Below are positions 33,528 through 41,800 of a stretch of 64,000 nt of DNA, one piece after another (the first letter of the stretch is position 1; each line of letters begins with the position of its first letter). This DNA comes from JAVBMJ01 sp031551275 (GTDB lineage Bacteria; Bacteroidota; Bacteroidia; Bacteroidales; Rikenellaceae). The translations under genes and the position numbers were made by a program. A model generated the notes under the pieces. It did no database searches, was not told where the DNA came from, and saw nothing but the letters and a program-made list of their open reading frames with translations. Location: assembly GCA_031551275.1 (NCBI GenBank), contig JAVBNX010000006.1, forward strand, positions 189,215 through 253,214, given 5' to 3'.

Positions 33528-35333
33528 ATGGCAGACACAAACCCCGAAATCCCCGGCGGCGGGCAATCCGCCTCCCTCCAGGGTGAGGTCCCCGAGATCA
33601 TTCTGGCCTTCGACCCCAACGACGTGCTGCGGGTGCTTACGGGTATGCGCCCGGACGGCACGGCCGACACATTCCCCCTCGAAGAGAAATACCTGAACAA
33701 ACTGCTCGAAGAGCGTGAGCCGGACCGGAAGAAGGCCAGGACGACCGGCACCGAAATGGGCGGCGCTATGCCTGAAATGGACGAGCGCAGCTCGATCTGG
33801 AAGAACCTGGTCGAGAACTACGCCAAAGCGGCGAAAAACCCCCTTCGCACGGGGGTGTACGGCGTATCCCGCAAGGCGGTGCGCAAGCTGCGGGACCTGC
33901 TGCGCGACGGGAACAAGGAGAAGATCAGGGAGTTTCTCAAAGAATTCGAAATCAGGCCCAGGGAGGCCGCTCAAACCAATAAAAATCAAAAAGCAATGGC
34001 AGACAACCAGCAGGCCCCCGCAACGGGCCAGGACGGCCAGAAACCGTCCAAGTACAATCTTTCGATGATCGACCCCAAGCATCTCGAACTCTTCGGCCTT
34101 TCGGTCGAAATGCTTCAGCGGATGGGGCACATGGACAACATCTTGCGCGGAGGCAAGACCAACGATGTGATCCCCGTGACGATGGAGGTCGGCGGGGTGA
34201 AAGTACAGGCCTACGCGAAGCTCTCTTTACGCCCGACGGCCGAAGGCCCGGTCAAACTGCACCTGAACTGCGTGAAGGAGAAGCCCGACTTCGTCAGGCC
34301 CATGTTCGGGCACACCCCCTCGCCGGACGACACGCGCAACCTGATCGACGGGCCGAATATGGGCCGCCTGGTCACGCTCAAGATCGACGGCGAAACGGTT
34401 CCGGGCTTCATCAGCAGGGACATGAAGACCAACGAGGTATTCCGTTGCAAACAGTCGGACGTGACGATCCGGGACGAGTATTTCGGGGTGAAACTCGACG
34501 ATTTCGAGAAGGAGCAACTGTTCGACGGCAAAGCCATCAAGCCCGAGGGTATGACTACCAAGGACGGCCGCGAACTGAATAACGTATATCTCCAGGTGAG
34601 CGCCGAATCCCGCCGTGTGGAGCCGGTTTTCACCCAGCGCACCGAACGGGTGCAATCGCTCGGCGGCGTGGAATTGAGCGGCCAGCAGAGGGAGGACTAC
34701 GATACCTACAAGATGATCAAGGTCGAGGGGATGAAGGGCCAGAAAGAGGGCGAGCTATACGACCGCTTCGTGATGAAGGACCGCTTTACCCAGCGGCCGG
34801 TCTACTACCGCGCCAACCCGGAAACGGGCGAGGTGATCACTCCTGCGGTGCTGTCGAACGTGGATATTCCCAAAGAGGACCAGATCGCGCTCGGCAAGGG
34901 CGAAACGATCTTCGTCAAGGACATGGAATTCCAGAACGGCGACGTCGGTTCGCGGTTCGTCAAACTGGACATGATGACCGGCATCCCGATGTACGCCACC
35001 GCGCCCGACGGCTTCGTCCAGGTTCCCCAATACGAGGTGCCTCCGAAAATATGGAACGCCACGCCCACCGGCGAGCAAAGGGCTGCGCTCCAGAACGGCG
35101 ATTCCATTTTCCTGGAGGGCCAGAAACGCGCCGACGGTCAGACCATCTCCGGTTGGGTCACGTTCGACGCACGCCGCAACCAGACCGTCAGCCACGACAG
35201 CGACCCCTATGCCGAGCGCAAGGCCGCCCAGGGCCAGAACACGGCCGGGGAGCAGAAGAAGGAGCAGAAGCAGACCCGCAAGCAGGACGAGAACCCGAAC
35301 AAGAAACAGGGCCGCAAACGCTTCGGCTTATAA
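33528..35333 (+). CDS. DUF4099/DUF3945-type element protein, apparent two-gene fusion
   Basis: ATG at 33528 (MADTNPEIPGGG) gives 601 residues; the frame is open upstream through the GC-rich region but without a plausible start. The C-terminal two thirds carry DUF4099/DUF3945-like repeats (NNVYLQVSAESRRVEPVF, RPVYYRANPETGEVITP, SRFVKLDMMTGIPMYAT). These proteins accompany transfer genes in Bacteroidales conjugative elements and have no known activity. At 33996 a second MAD(N)QQ start follows an A-rich stretch (ATAAAAATCAAAAAGCA) that looks like an intergenic leader now read through in frame. So this is probably a fusion of two former genes. Lys/Gln-rich tail. Confidence 0.75.
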   Translation: MADTNPEIPGGGQSASLQGEVPEIILAFDPNDVLRVLTGMRPDGTADTFPLEEKYLNKLLEEREPDRKKARTTGTEMGGAMPEMDERSSIWKNLVENYAKAAKNPLRTGVYGVSRKAVRKLRDLLRDGNKEKIREFLKEFEIRPREAAQTNKNQKAMADNQQAPATGQDGQKPSKYNLSMIDPKHLELFGLSVEMLQRMGHMDNILRGGKTNDVIPVTMEVGGVKVQAYAKLSLRPTAEGPVKLHLNCVKEKPDFVRPMFGHTPSPDDTRNLIDGPNMGRLVTLKIDGETVPGFISRDMKTNEVFRCKQSDVTIRDEYFGVKLDDFEKEQLFDGKAIKPEGMTTKDGRELNNVYLQVSAESRRVEPVFTQRTERVQSLGGVELSGQQREDYDTYKMIKVEGMKGQKEGELYDRFVMKDRFTQRPVYYRANPETGEVITPAVLSNVDIPKEDQIALGKGETIFVKDMEFQNGDVGSRFVKLDMMTGIPMYATAPDGFVQVPQYEVPPKIWNATPTGEQRAALQNGDSIFLEGQKRADGQTISGWVTFDARRNQTVSHDSDPYAERKAAQGQNTAGEQKKEQKQTRKQDENPNKKQGRKRFGL

Positions 35334-35343
35334 CCGCACGGCT

Positions 35344-35613
35344 ATGGCAAACGACAAGGATATTACACGCACCGCCATCGCCGCCCTGCTGGGCGGCGCC
35401 GAGCTGGCGGCCCTGGGCCTTCCGGCCGGACAGAAGGAGGCCATCGTCGATGCGTTGCTGCGCGAGGGCCAGGCAGGGCCGTTCCCCATGACCGCCGCCC
35501 TGGGCGGCGTCACGGTCGAGATCGACGCCCGGCTGCGCCTGATGGCGGGCGACGAGGGCCTGCGCATCGAGGTCGCGGGCATCGAGCCGCCCGCACCGGA
35601 CGAGGAAGCATAA
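35344..35613 (+). CDS. Small DUF3945-operon protein, 89 aa
   Basis: ATG at 35344 is 10 bp after the previous stop. The acidic, Ala/Leu-rich protein (MANDKDITRTAIAALLGGAELAALGLPAGQKEAIVDALL...) starts with the same MA(N/D)D leader style as its neighbours and ends EPPAPDEEA. No known family. It is followed by a clear terminator, so it ends the short operon. Confidence 0.65.
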   Translation: MANDKDITRTAIAALLGGAELAALGLPAGQKEAIVDALLREGQAGPFPMTAALGGVTVEIDARLRLMAGDEGLRIEVAGIEPPAPDEEA

Positions 35614-35630
35614 ACCCCATTAACCCGAGT

Positions 35631-35667
35631 GGCCGTTCCCCGTTCCCGCAAGGGGGACGGCCCTTTT
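35631..35667 (+). terminator. Terminator before topB
   Basis: GGCCGTTCCCC/GGGGGACGGCC stem (one mismatch) with a 10-base loop and five T. Confidence 0.82.
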
Positions 35668-35690
35668 TACACCCTTAATAGAACAAAAGT

Positions 35691-37799
35691 ATGATCGTCA
35701 TCATAGCAGAAAAACCGAGCGTGGGCCGCGAGATCGCCCGCGTGATGAATATAACGGGCAAAGGCGAGGGCTATTTGCACGGCAACGGCTACGCCGTCAC
35801 CTGGGCCTACGGCCACCTGGTCGGCCTGGCCCTGCCGGGGGATTACGGCTACGAACGCCCGCAGGCCTCCGACCTGCCGATGCTCCCCGAACCCTGGAAG
35901 CTGATCGTGCGCCGCAACAAGACGGCCAAAGGATATGAAACCGACGCCACGGCCAACAAGCAGCTGCGCGTCATCAAAAAACTCTTCGACGGGTGCGAAA
36001 GCATCGTCGTGGCCACCGACGCGGGGCGCGAGGGGGAATTGATCTTCCGCTACATCTATGAGCATTGCAAATGCAAAAAGCCGTTCCAAAGGCTATGGAT
36101 CAGTTCGCTCACCGACACGGCGATCCGTGCGGGTTTCGAGAACCTGCGCCCCGGCGCTCAATTCGACGACCTCTACCGGGCGGCGGACTGCCAGGCCAAA
36201 GCCGACTGGCTGGTGGGGATCAACGCGAGCCAGGCGTTGCGCATCGCCACCGGCACGGGCAACAACTCTTTGGGCCGTGTGCAGACGCCCACGCTGGCGA
36301 TGGTCTGCGCCCGATGGCTGGAGCATACGAATTTCACCCCGGGCAAATACTGGAAACTCTCGGTGCTGATACAGAAAAAGGGGCAGCAATGCCGCCTCAC
36401 GTCGGTCAAAGAGTTCGAAACGAAAGAGGATGCGGATAAAGCCTACGCGGAGATAAAGAAAATGCCGGAGGTGCATATCACCAAGGTCGCGGTCAAAAAG
36501 ACCCGCCAGCGCCCGCCGCTGTTGTACGACCTGACGGCCTTGCAGAAGGATGCGGCCACGCTCCACGACTTCACGGCCGAGCGCACGCTCCAGGTGGCCC
36601 AGCAGCTCTACGAGCACAAGCTGATCACCTACCCGCGCACGGGCAGCCGCTATATCCCCGACGACGTGGCGGCCACCGTTCCCGACCTGCTGTACCGGGT
36701 GCTGTCGATGCCCGAATACGCGCATTGCACCGAGATCGACCGCCCCTGCGGGCAGAGCGTCGACGGCGCGAAGGTCACGGACCACCACGCCCTGCTCACC
36801 ACGGGCCTCGACCCGGCGGCGCTGGAGGGGGATCAAAGAAAAATCTACTGCCTGATCGCGGGCCGTATGCTCGAAGCCTTCTCGGCAGACTGTGTGAAGG
36901 AGGTCGGAACGGTCGAGGCCGCTGCCGGCGGTATCCGCTTCGCGGCCACCGCCTCGCGCATCCTCACCCCCGGCTGGCGGGCCGTTCACGGCCGCGCCGC
37001 CGACGCGTCCGACGACGAGGCGGACAGTTCGCCGCTCCCGCCGCTCGCCGAGGGCGAAACGCTCACGGCCGCGTCGCAGTCCCTTTCCGAGAAGCTGACC
37101 ACGGCCAAGCCGCTCTACACCGAGGCCACGCTGCTCGGGGCGATGGAGAACGCGGGGCGTAAGCTGGAGGACAAAGCCCAGCGCGACGCGATGGCGGATA
37201 CCGGATTGGGCACTCCCGCCACCCGTGCGGCCGTGATCGCCACGCTCGTGGCCCGCGAGTACATCGAGCGCAACGGGAAGAACATCATCCCCACCGGCAA
37301 GGGGATGGCGCTCTACAAGGGAGTGAAGGCCCTGATGGTGGCCGATCCGGCCATGACGGGCGAGTGGGAGAAGACTTTGGCCGGCATCGGGCGGGGAGAA
37401 TACGATCCCGCGACCTTCATGCAGGCCATCGGGGTGCATACGCGCCAGGTCACGTCCGAGATCCTTCAGATGCAGGTCGGCCCGGTTCCGGGAGCGCCTA
37501 CCTTCACCTGCCCCAAATGCGCGGGCAAGGTGACGCTGCACCAGAAGATCGCCCGTTGCAACACGGCGGGCTGCGGCCTGGTGGTGTTCCGCAAGTTTTT
37601 GAACAAGACGCTCACGGACGAGCATTTCGCGCAGCTCTTCGCCGATGGCCGCACGGACGTGATCGAGGGCTTCGAGGGCAAGCGCCGCGTGCCGTTCCCC
37701 GCCCGGATCAAATTCGACGAGCGGTTCAACGCCACGTTCGAATATGCCGACGACGGGAAGCCTAAAAAGTCGCCCGCGAAAGCGAAGAAAACGGAATAA
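35691..37799 (+). CDS. topB: DNA topoisomerase III
   Basis: A type IA topoisomerase of 702 residues with the TOPRIM domain at the N-terminus (IIAEKPSVGREIARVM; VVATDAGREGELIFRYIYEH) and the catalytic Tyr314 in LITYPRTGSRYIP. LGRVQTPTLAMV and GLGTPATRAAVI mark the core. The C-terminus has a four-cysteine zinc ribbon (CPKC and CNTAGC at about 607-630). Element-encoded TopB is common in Bacteroidales mobile elements and may resolve transfer or replication intermediates. It sits alone between two terminators. Sequence is GC-rich and intact. Confidence 0.95.
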   Translation: MIVIIAEKPSVGREIARVMNITGKGEGYLHGNGYAVTWAYGHLVGLALPGDYGYERPQASDLPMLPEPWKLIVRRNKTAKGYETDATANKQLRVIKKLFDGCESIVVATDAGREGELIFRYIYEHCKCKKPFQRLWISSLTDTAIRAGFENLRPGAQFDDLYRAADCQAKADWLVGINASQALRIATGTGNNSLGRVQTPTLAMVCARWLEHTNFTPGKYWKLSVLIQKKGQQCRLTSVKEFETKEDADKAYAEIKKMPEVHITKVAVKKTRQRPPLLYDLTALQKDAATLHDFTAERTLQVAQQLYEHKLITYPRTGSRYIPDDVAATVPDLLYRVLSMPEYAHCTEIDRPCGQSVDGAKVTDHHALLTTGLDPAALEGDQRKIYCLIAGRMLEAFSADCVKEVGTVEAAAGGIRFAATASRILTPGWRAVHGRAADASDDEADSSPLPPLAEGETLTAASQSLSEKLTTAKPLYTEATLLGAMENAGRKLEDKAQRDAMADTGLGTPATRAAVIATLVAREYIERNGKNIIPTGKGMALYKGVKALMVADPAMTGEWEKTLAGIGRGEYDPATFMQAIGVHTRQVTSEILQMQVGPVPGAPTFTCPKCAGKVTLHQKIARCNTAGCGLVVFRKFLNKTLTDEHFAQLFADGRTDVIEGFEGKRRVPFPARIKFDERFNATFEYADDGKPKKSPAKAKKTE

Positions 37800-37820
37800 G
37801 TATTTATCACGGATCAATAT

Positions 37821-37852
37821 AGCCGTCCCAATAGCCTGGGGCGGCTTTTTTT
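37821..37852 (+). terminator. Terminator after topB
   Basis: AGCCGTCCCA pairs with TGGGGCGGCT (one G-U in the plus-strand RNA), loop ATAGCC, then seven T. Confidence 0.88.
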
Positions 37853-37944
37853 ACGACCCGTGCAGGCCGAGGAACGGTTCGCGGGGGCAAAGTTGGCGCG
37901 GCGGTCGGGACGGCCAAAGTGTGGGTCGCCTGCGGCGATCCTTT

Positions 37945-38006
37945 CGGGAAAAATCATCCTCGGTCGCTGCGCTCCCTGCGGTATTTTTCCCGAAAACTTT
38001 GTCCGT
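37945..38006. repeat. GC-rich island repeat, copy 3
   Basis: The core and much of its flank (GGCCAAAGTGTGGG ahead, CTGCCCCCGTAACCG after) match the copy at 28409-28470 almost base for base. It stands between topB and the ParB operon. Confidence 0.78.
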
Positions 38007-38081
38007 TCCCGCCCCGGTGGCCGCGCCGTACTGCCCCCGTAACCGTCCCCCGGCCCGCCCGGGGCATAAAATATTTTTGAT

Positions 38082-38312
38082 ATGGATCACTCGATCAGAT
38101 TCTCCTTGAGCGCTATCGCCCGAATGTCGATCATGTGCCTTGAACACCTCCCCCGGCTATTGCTGATGGGACTGCTTTACTGCCTCGGCGTACCCCTCTG
38201 GATCGTCCTGGCGACGATGCTGTTCCGCTTTCCGGGACGGTTGGCCAGCTGGCTGTTCTCCCTTGCCTTGCGGGCCGGAGCCGTCTGTCTGATCTGGTAC
38301 TTTCTCCACTGA
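38082..38312 (+). CDS. Small membrane protein, 76 aa
   Basis: The protein has two hydrophobic segments (about 28-48 LLLMGLLYCLGVPLWIVLATML and 56-75 WLFSLALRAGAVCLIWYFL) separated by FRFPGR. It follows the GC-rich repeat and is followed directly by a hairpin with a T-tract. No family is recognised. Position before the ParB-type gene suggests an element-maintenance operon, but its role is unknown. Confidence 0.55.
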   Translation: MDHSIRFSLSAIARMSIMCLEHLPRLLLMGLLYCLGVPLWIVLATMLFRFPGRLASWLFSLALRAGAVCLIWYFLH

Positions 38313-38322
38313 CCGAATCACC

Positions 38323-38348
38323 GGCCGTCCGCGAGGGCGGCCTTTTTT
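38323..38348 (+). terminator. Hairpin with T-tract between small genes
   Basis: GGCCGTCC/GGGCGGCC stem with GCGA loop, six T and then ATAACC, the same module as at 15434-15464. Confidence 0.75.
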
Positions 38349-38371
38349 ATAACCTAAAATCAAATGCAATT

Positions 38372-38608
38372 ATGCCGACAGAATTCCTCAAACGCTACGG
38401 CCGCGACATGAAGGCCGCGATGGGGCTCGACGTACCCCCGCTTCCCGTGCGCCGCAACGAACCCCGCCGGACGGCTCCCGTGCCCCGGACGACACACGCC
38501 CCGGTGCGCATCGGCGAGCTGGTCAAAGAGTTCACCGAGCATGTGATCCCGCACCCGCAGCGCAGCGAGATCGCACGCCGGATTTTCAACACCGAAAACA
38601 AATTGTAA
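38372..38608 (+). CDS. Small hypothetical protein, 78 aa
   Basis: A basic, Pro/Arg-rich N-terminal half (PPLPVRRNEPRRTAPVPRTTHAP) and a helical C-terminal half (VRIGELVKEFTEHVIPHPQRSEIARRIFN) can be seen. It follows an A-rich leader after the hairpin and is 19 bp ahead of the ParB-type gene, so the two are probably cotranscribed. A DNA-binding or ParB-partner role is possible but not shown by any motif. Confidence 0.6.
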   Translation: MPTEFLKRYGRDMKAAMGLDVPPLPVRRNEPRRTAPVPRTTHAPVRIGELVKEFTEHVIPHPQRSEIARRIFNTENKL

Positions 38609-38627
38609 CACCTAAAAAATCAAAATT

Positions 38628-40679
38628 ATGCAAACGCAAACTGGAAACAAAAAGAACCAAAAGGGTAATCCCGGAACCGCAGCCGCCAAACCGGCGACGA
38701 AACAAAAAAAGGCTGTTGAAAAGGCCGCAGAGGCCAAAACCGAGGCCGTACCCGAAGCCGTACCAGACACCGCACCCGTCCCTGCCGTGGAACAGCCCAT
38801 GTCGGGCGAGGTATCCCGGGTGATCCCCGTCGGCCTGATCTCCGCCAACCCCTTCGACGACCGTGGGCCGTGCAGCGAGGAAAAACTGCTCGAAATGGCC
38901 GCCAGCATCACCCGCCACGGGGTACTGCAACCCATCGTCGTGCGGCCCGTGGGGGACGGTTTCGTTTTGGTGTTCGGTACCCGACGCTACATGGCCTCCC
39001 TGGTGGCCGAGCGGCAGTATATCCCCGCTTTCGTGCGCGAGTACACCGACGAGCAGGCGGCCGAGATCACCCTGGTCGAGAACCTCCAGCGCGAGGACAC
39101 GACCCCCGTGGCCCAGGCCAAAGGGTTCGCCCGGCTGATGGACATGCGGCGTTGCACGGCCGAGCAGGCTGCGGAACACTGCGGTGTGAACGGTAAGTTC
39201 GTCCGTACCCGCCTGCGCCTGCTCGACCTTGTGGCCGACGTGGCCGCGATGCTCGACGCCGAGGCGATTACGCTGGGCATGGCCCAGGTGCTTTGCCAGT
39301 ACCCCGACCAGTCGCAGCAGCAGGTCTACGACGACCATCTTTCGCCCGACTGCCGCAATTCATGGCGCGACCTTCCGGTCAGGGAGTTCGCCCGCATCAT
39401 GGAGAGTACCTATGCCGGGGCGCTCGACACCTTTCCTTTCGAAAAGTCGGATTGCCTGGCTTGCGTATCGAATTCGGCCACGAGCGAGCTGTTCCCCTGC
39501 GAGGGCGGTTGCGGCAAGTGCCTCAAGCCGTCGTGCATGATGGCCAAGCAGTTCGACTATATGAAAGCGGCGTGCAAGGCCATCGCGGACGCGACCCCCG
39601 AAACCAATTTCTTCATCCGCCCCTCGTCCGATGCCGATCCGCGTGTGGTCGAACACCTGGAATCGCTGGGCTTCGTGCTGCTGACCACCGACGAGCCGAA
39701 ATACCTGCCCGAGAAACCGGAAATGCCGGTGCAGGGCGATATGCCCGACGAGCAGTTCGCCGCCTTAAAGACGGAGTACGACAGCGCCCTGGCGAAATAC
39801 AACCAGGTAGGCAACCGTCTGGCCGACGGCTCCGCAGAGTTGATGGTCGAGATCGGGGGACGCTACCCGATAGGGTGCTTCCGCCTGACGGCTAAAGCCA
39901 AAGAGCAGATCGAAACGGCCCGTGAGGCGGCGGTCAAAGGGACCAAACCCGCTAAAGCGGAGCAGGCTGCGGCCAAGGTACAAAAGGCGGGCAAAGCTCC
40001 CCAGCCCAATGCCGTCGAAACGGTGGCGGAGTTGGAGGCCCGTATCGAGAAACACAAGCTCGACGCGCAGAAGAAAATCGCCCTCGCCGTGGCGGAATTC
40101 CTGAAAAAGGCCGAGTTCCCCGAGGCGGATTTGTTGCCGGTCGAGGAGAACGCGATGTATTTCATCATGCTCGACGCCCTGCGCCCGCAGCATTGCGGAA
40201 TGTTCGGCTTCGAGCCCGGCCAAGCGCCCAATGACATCGAAAAAGCCACGGCGGTTACCGCCATGACCCCGCAGCAGAAGATGACGGTGATCCGCGACTT
40301 CATCGTCGCCCACGTCACCGCGACCCAGGAGGGGCTTGCCCCGACCATCGCCAAAACGATTGCCGAGCAACTCTTCCCCGCCGATTTCGGGGCGATCACC
40401 AAAAAGGCCGAAGACAAGATCAAAAAGTCCGTCGAGGGGTTGCAGGGGCGCATCGAGGCGATCCGAAAGAAAACCGGGAAGAAGGGGAAACCGGCAGCCG
40501 GGGCGAAGATCGGCGAAGCCACGGCGGAACCGGTCCCCGTTCCGGTCGCTGAAAATGCGGGCGCCCCGGTGGATGTGGAGTTCGAGGAGATCACCTCCGA
40601 CACCCTCGGGACCGAAACGTCCGCCGTGATCGAGGACCCCGCCCGCCTGCTGCCCGAAGGCGATGCCGAGGCGGCGTAA
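38628..40679 (+). CDS. PRTRC system ParB-family protein
   Basis: The 683-residue protein has a Lys/Ala-rich N-terminus of 65 residues. A ParB/Srx domain follows at about 65-165: VIPVGLISANPF, the box FGTRRYMASLVAERQ around 117, and LVENLQREDTTPVAQAKGFARL from 149. A helix-turn-helix region comes next (EQAAEHCGVNGKFVRTRLRLLDLV), then a cysteine cluster (CLACVSN...CEGGCGKCLKPSC, about 280-305) and a long C-terminal part. In the GxRR box Thr replaces the usual Glu. It is the ParB component of the PRTRC cassette but lies 6.5 kb from the ThiF group. It may segregate or regulate the excised element. Confidence 0.88.
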   Translation: MQTQTGNKKNQKGNPGTAAAKPATKQKKAVEKAAEAKTEAVPEAVPDTAPVPAVEQPMSGEVSRVIPVGLISANPFDDRGPCSEEKLLEMAASITRHGVLQPIVVRPVGDGFVLVFGTRRYMASLVAERQYIPAFVREYTDEQAAEITLVENLQREDTTPVAQAKGFARLMDMRRCTAEQAAEHCGVNGKFVRTRLRLLDLVADVAAMLDAEAITLGMAQVLCQYPDQSQQQVYDDHLSPDCRNSWRDLPVREFARIMESTYAGALDTFPFEKSDCLACVSNSATSELFPCEGGCGKCLKPSCMMAKQFDYMKAACKAIADATPETNFFIRPSSDADPRVVEHLESLGFVLLTTDEPKYLPEKPEMPVQGDMPDEQFAALKTEYDSALAKYNQVGNRLADGSAELMVEIGGRYPIGCFRLTAKAKEQIETAREAAVKGTKPAKAEQAAAKVQKAGKAPQPNAVETVAELEARIEKHKLDAQKKIALAVAEFLKKAEFPEADLLPVEENAMYFIMLDALRPQHCGMFGFEPGQAPNDIEKATAVTAMTPQQKMTVIRDFIVAHVTATQEGLAPTIAKTIAEQLFPADFGAITKKAEDKIKKSVEGLQGRIEAIRKKTGKKGKPAAGAKIGEATAEPVPVPVAENAGAPVDVEFEEITSDTLGTETSAVIEDPARLLPEGDAEAA

Positions 40680-40704
40680 TCATCCTGCGGTTCAATGTGT
40701 CGTC

Positions 40705-40736
40705 ACGCCGCCTCCGTTCCGGGGGCGGCGTTTTTT
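40705..40736 (+). terminator. Terminator after ParB-type gene
   Basis: ACGCCGCCTCC pairs with GGGGGCGGCGT (one T-G), then six T. Confidence 0.85.
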
Positions 40737-40807
40737 ATGCCTGCTCCTGCGGGCTGTCCTGCGCAGGCTGCGGGACCAGACGACGAGGGCGATGATGATC
40801 AACCAAC

Positions 40808-41116
40808 TCATTTCTTCGGGTGGTAATCTTCGAGCCGCACCCCCTTTTTTTTGAGGAAATCCCGCACCTCGGACGCCTTGTAGAGGCACTTGCCGTTATC
40901 GGCCAGGTAGTAGGGTACGAGCTTTTTTGTGCGGTATCGTTGCAGGGATCGCTTGGTCACGCCCAGCAGTTTGCACATATCGTGGTTTTCCAGGAATGTG
41001 TCGCCGTCCAGCACGTCGTGCAGCTTGCGCGAGGACTGGATCATCTGCTCCACGCGGTCGAACCGGGCCATGACCTTGTTGAACCAGGCGTCTATGGTTT
41101 CGTCGTCGATCCTCAT
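40808..41116 (-). CDS. Excisionase-like HTH protein, second of a pair
   Basis: ATG at 41116 (MRIDDETIDAWFNKV) gives 102 residues; the longer frame upstream is the shadow of the next gene. A helical N-terminus precedes a MerR/excisionase-type winged helix (DTFLENHDMCKLLGVTKRSLQRYRTKKLVPYYLADNGKCLYKASEVRDFLKKK). In CTnDOT-type elements such proteins control excision and transfer genes. It overlaps the upstream HTH gene by 4 bp (ATGA). The same two-gene arrangement recurs next to attR at 61786-62371. Confidence 0.8.
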   Translation of the reverse strand: MRIDDETIDAWFNKVMARFDRVEQMIQSSRKLHDVLDGDTFLENHDMCKLLGVTKRSLQRYRTKKLVPYYLADNGKCLYKASEVRDFLKKKGVRLEDYHPKK

Positions 41117-41487
41117 TCCTCCTCGTTCGGTTGGGCTGCTGCGGCGGCTTCGCGCCGGCGTTTGAGTTCCGCCGCGCCGGGTGTCGCGTCGACCAGCGCC
41201 TCGCGTTCGGGCACGAGGCGTTCGCGCATCGCACGGCGCACCCCCTCCTCGGAGTAGTAGGTTTTGTGGCTCACCATATTGTAGGGGATTTCGCCGCGCT
41301 GGCGCATCCGGGCCAGGGTGCGGTTGCTGACCGCCAGCAGTTCGCACACCTGTGCGGCGGTGAACCATTTGCCGCTTTTGGGCTTGTGGGGGGAGGCGGG
41401 TTGTAGGTTGCGCAGCAGCGCCAGGGCGACTTCCAGTTTGCTTTCCAGCGCGAGGCGCTTGCGTCGCCCGAAGATAAGGATACACAT
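41113..41487 (-). CDS. Excisionase-like HTH protein, first of a pair
   Basis: The 124-residue protein has an N-terminal helix, then an HTH_17-type domain (GKWFTAAQVCELLAVSNRTLARMRQRGEIPYNMVSHKTYYSEEGVRRAM) and a charged tail ending EAAAAAQPNEEE. It is coupled to the 40808-41116 gene by an ATGA overlap. The first ATG at 41487 is used. One pseudoknot RNA copy lies about 100 bp upstream. Confidence 0.8.
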   Translation of the reverse strand: MCILIFGRRKRLALESKLEVALALLRNLQPASPHKPKSGKWFTAAQVCELLAVSNRTLARMRQRGEIPYNMVSHKTYYSEEGVRRAMRERLVPEREALVDATPGAAELKRRREAAAAAQPNEEE

Positions 41488-41591
41488 AACTTTGCAGTTT
41501 TTAAGATTACGGCTGCAAAGGTGGGGCGGGCATTTCGGCCCCTGCCCCTATCGTGTGAAAAGTAGGGATGGAATTGTTCGGTTCGGGTCAT

Positions 41592-41737
41592 AAAAAAAGC
41601 GCGGAACCGCGCCATATCCACATCCGGGGTACTGGCACGCACCCCCAAACCGGACAGGCTGGCTCCACGCTAAATGAATAGCGGGAGCACTGCTTCTGTC
41701 GTCCCGGTTTGTTTTGAAAAGTGCCAGTTTTCGGATG
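41592..41737 (-). ncRNA. Pseudoknot RNA, copy 1
   Basis: Read on the minus strand, the 5' arm (41733-41737, 41721-41728, 41704-41710) pairs with 41621-41625, 41631-41638 and 41647-41653. Inside lies a small hairpin ending in GCGTGG (41665-41670). That block pairs outside the arm with CCGCGC (41599-41604), followed by seven U. The latter pair includes a G-U wobble only on this strand. It shares its plan with copies at 58005, 58543 and 61095. Confidence 0.65.
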
Positions 41738-41800
41738 GGGGACTACCCTCACAATGCTTTCGTTACACTCGCCGCCCTTGTGCGGCTCTGTTTCGGCCCG

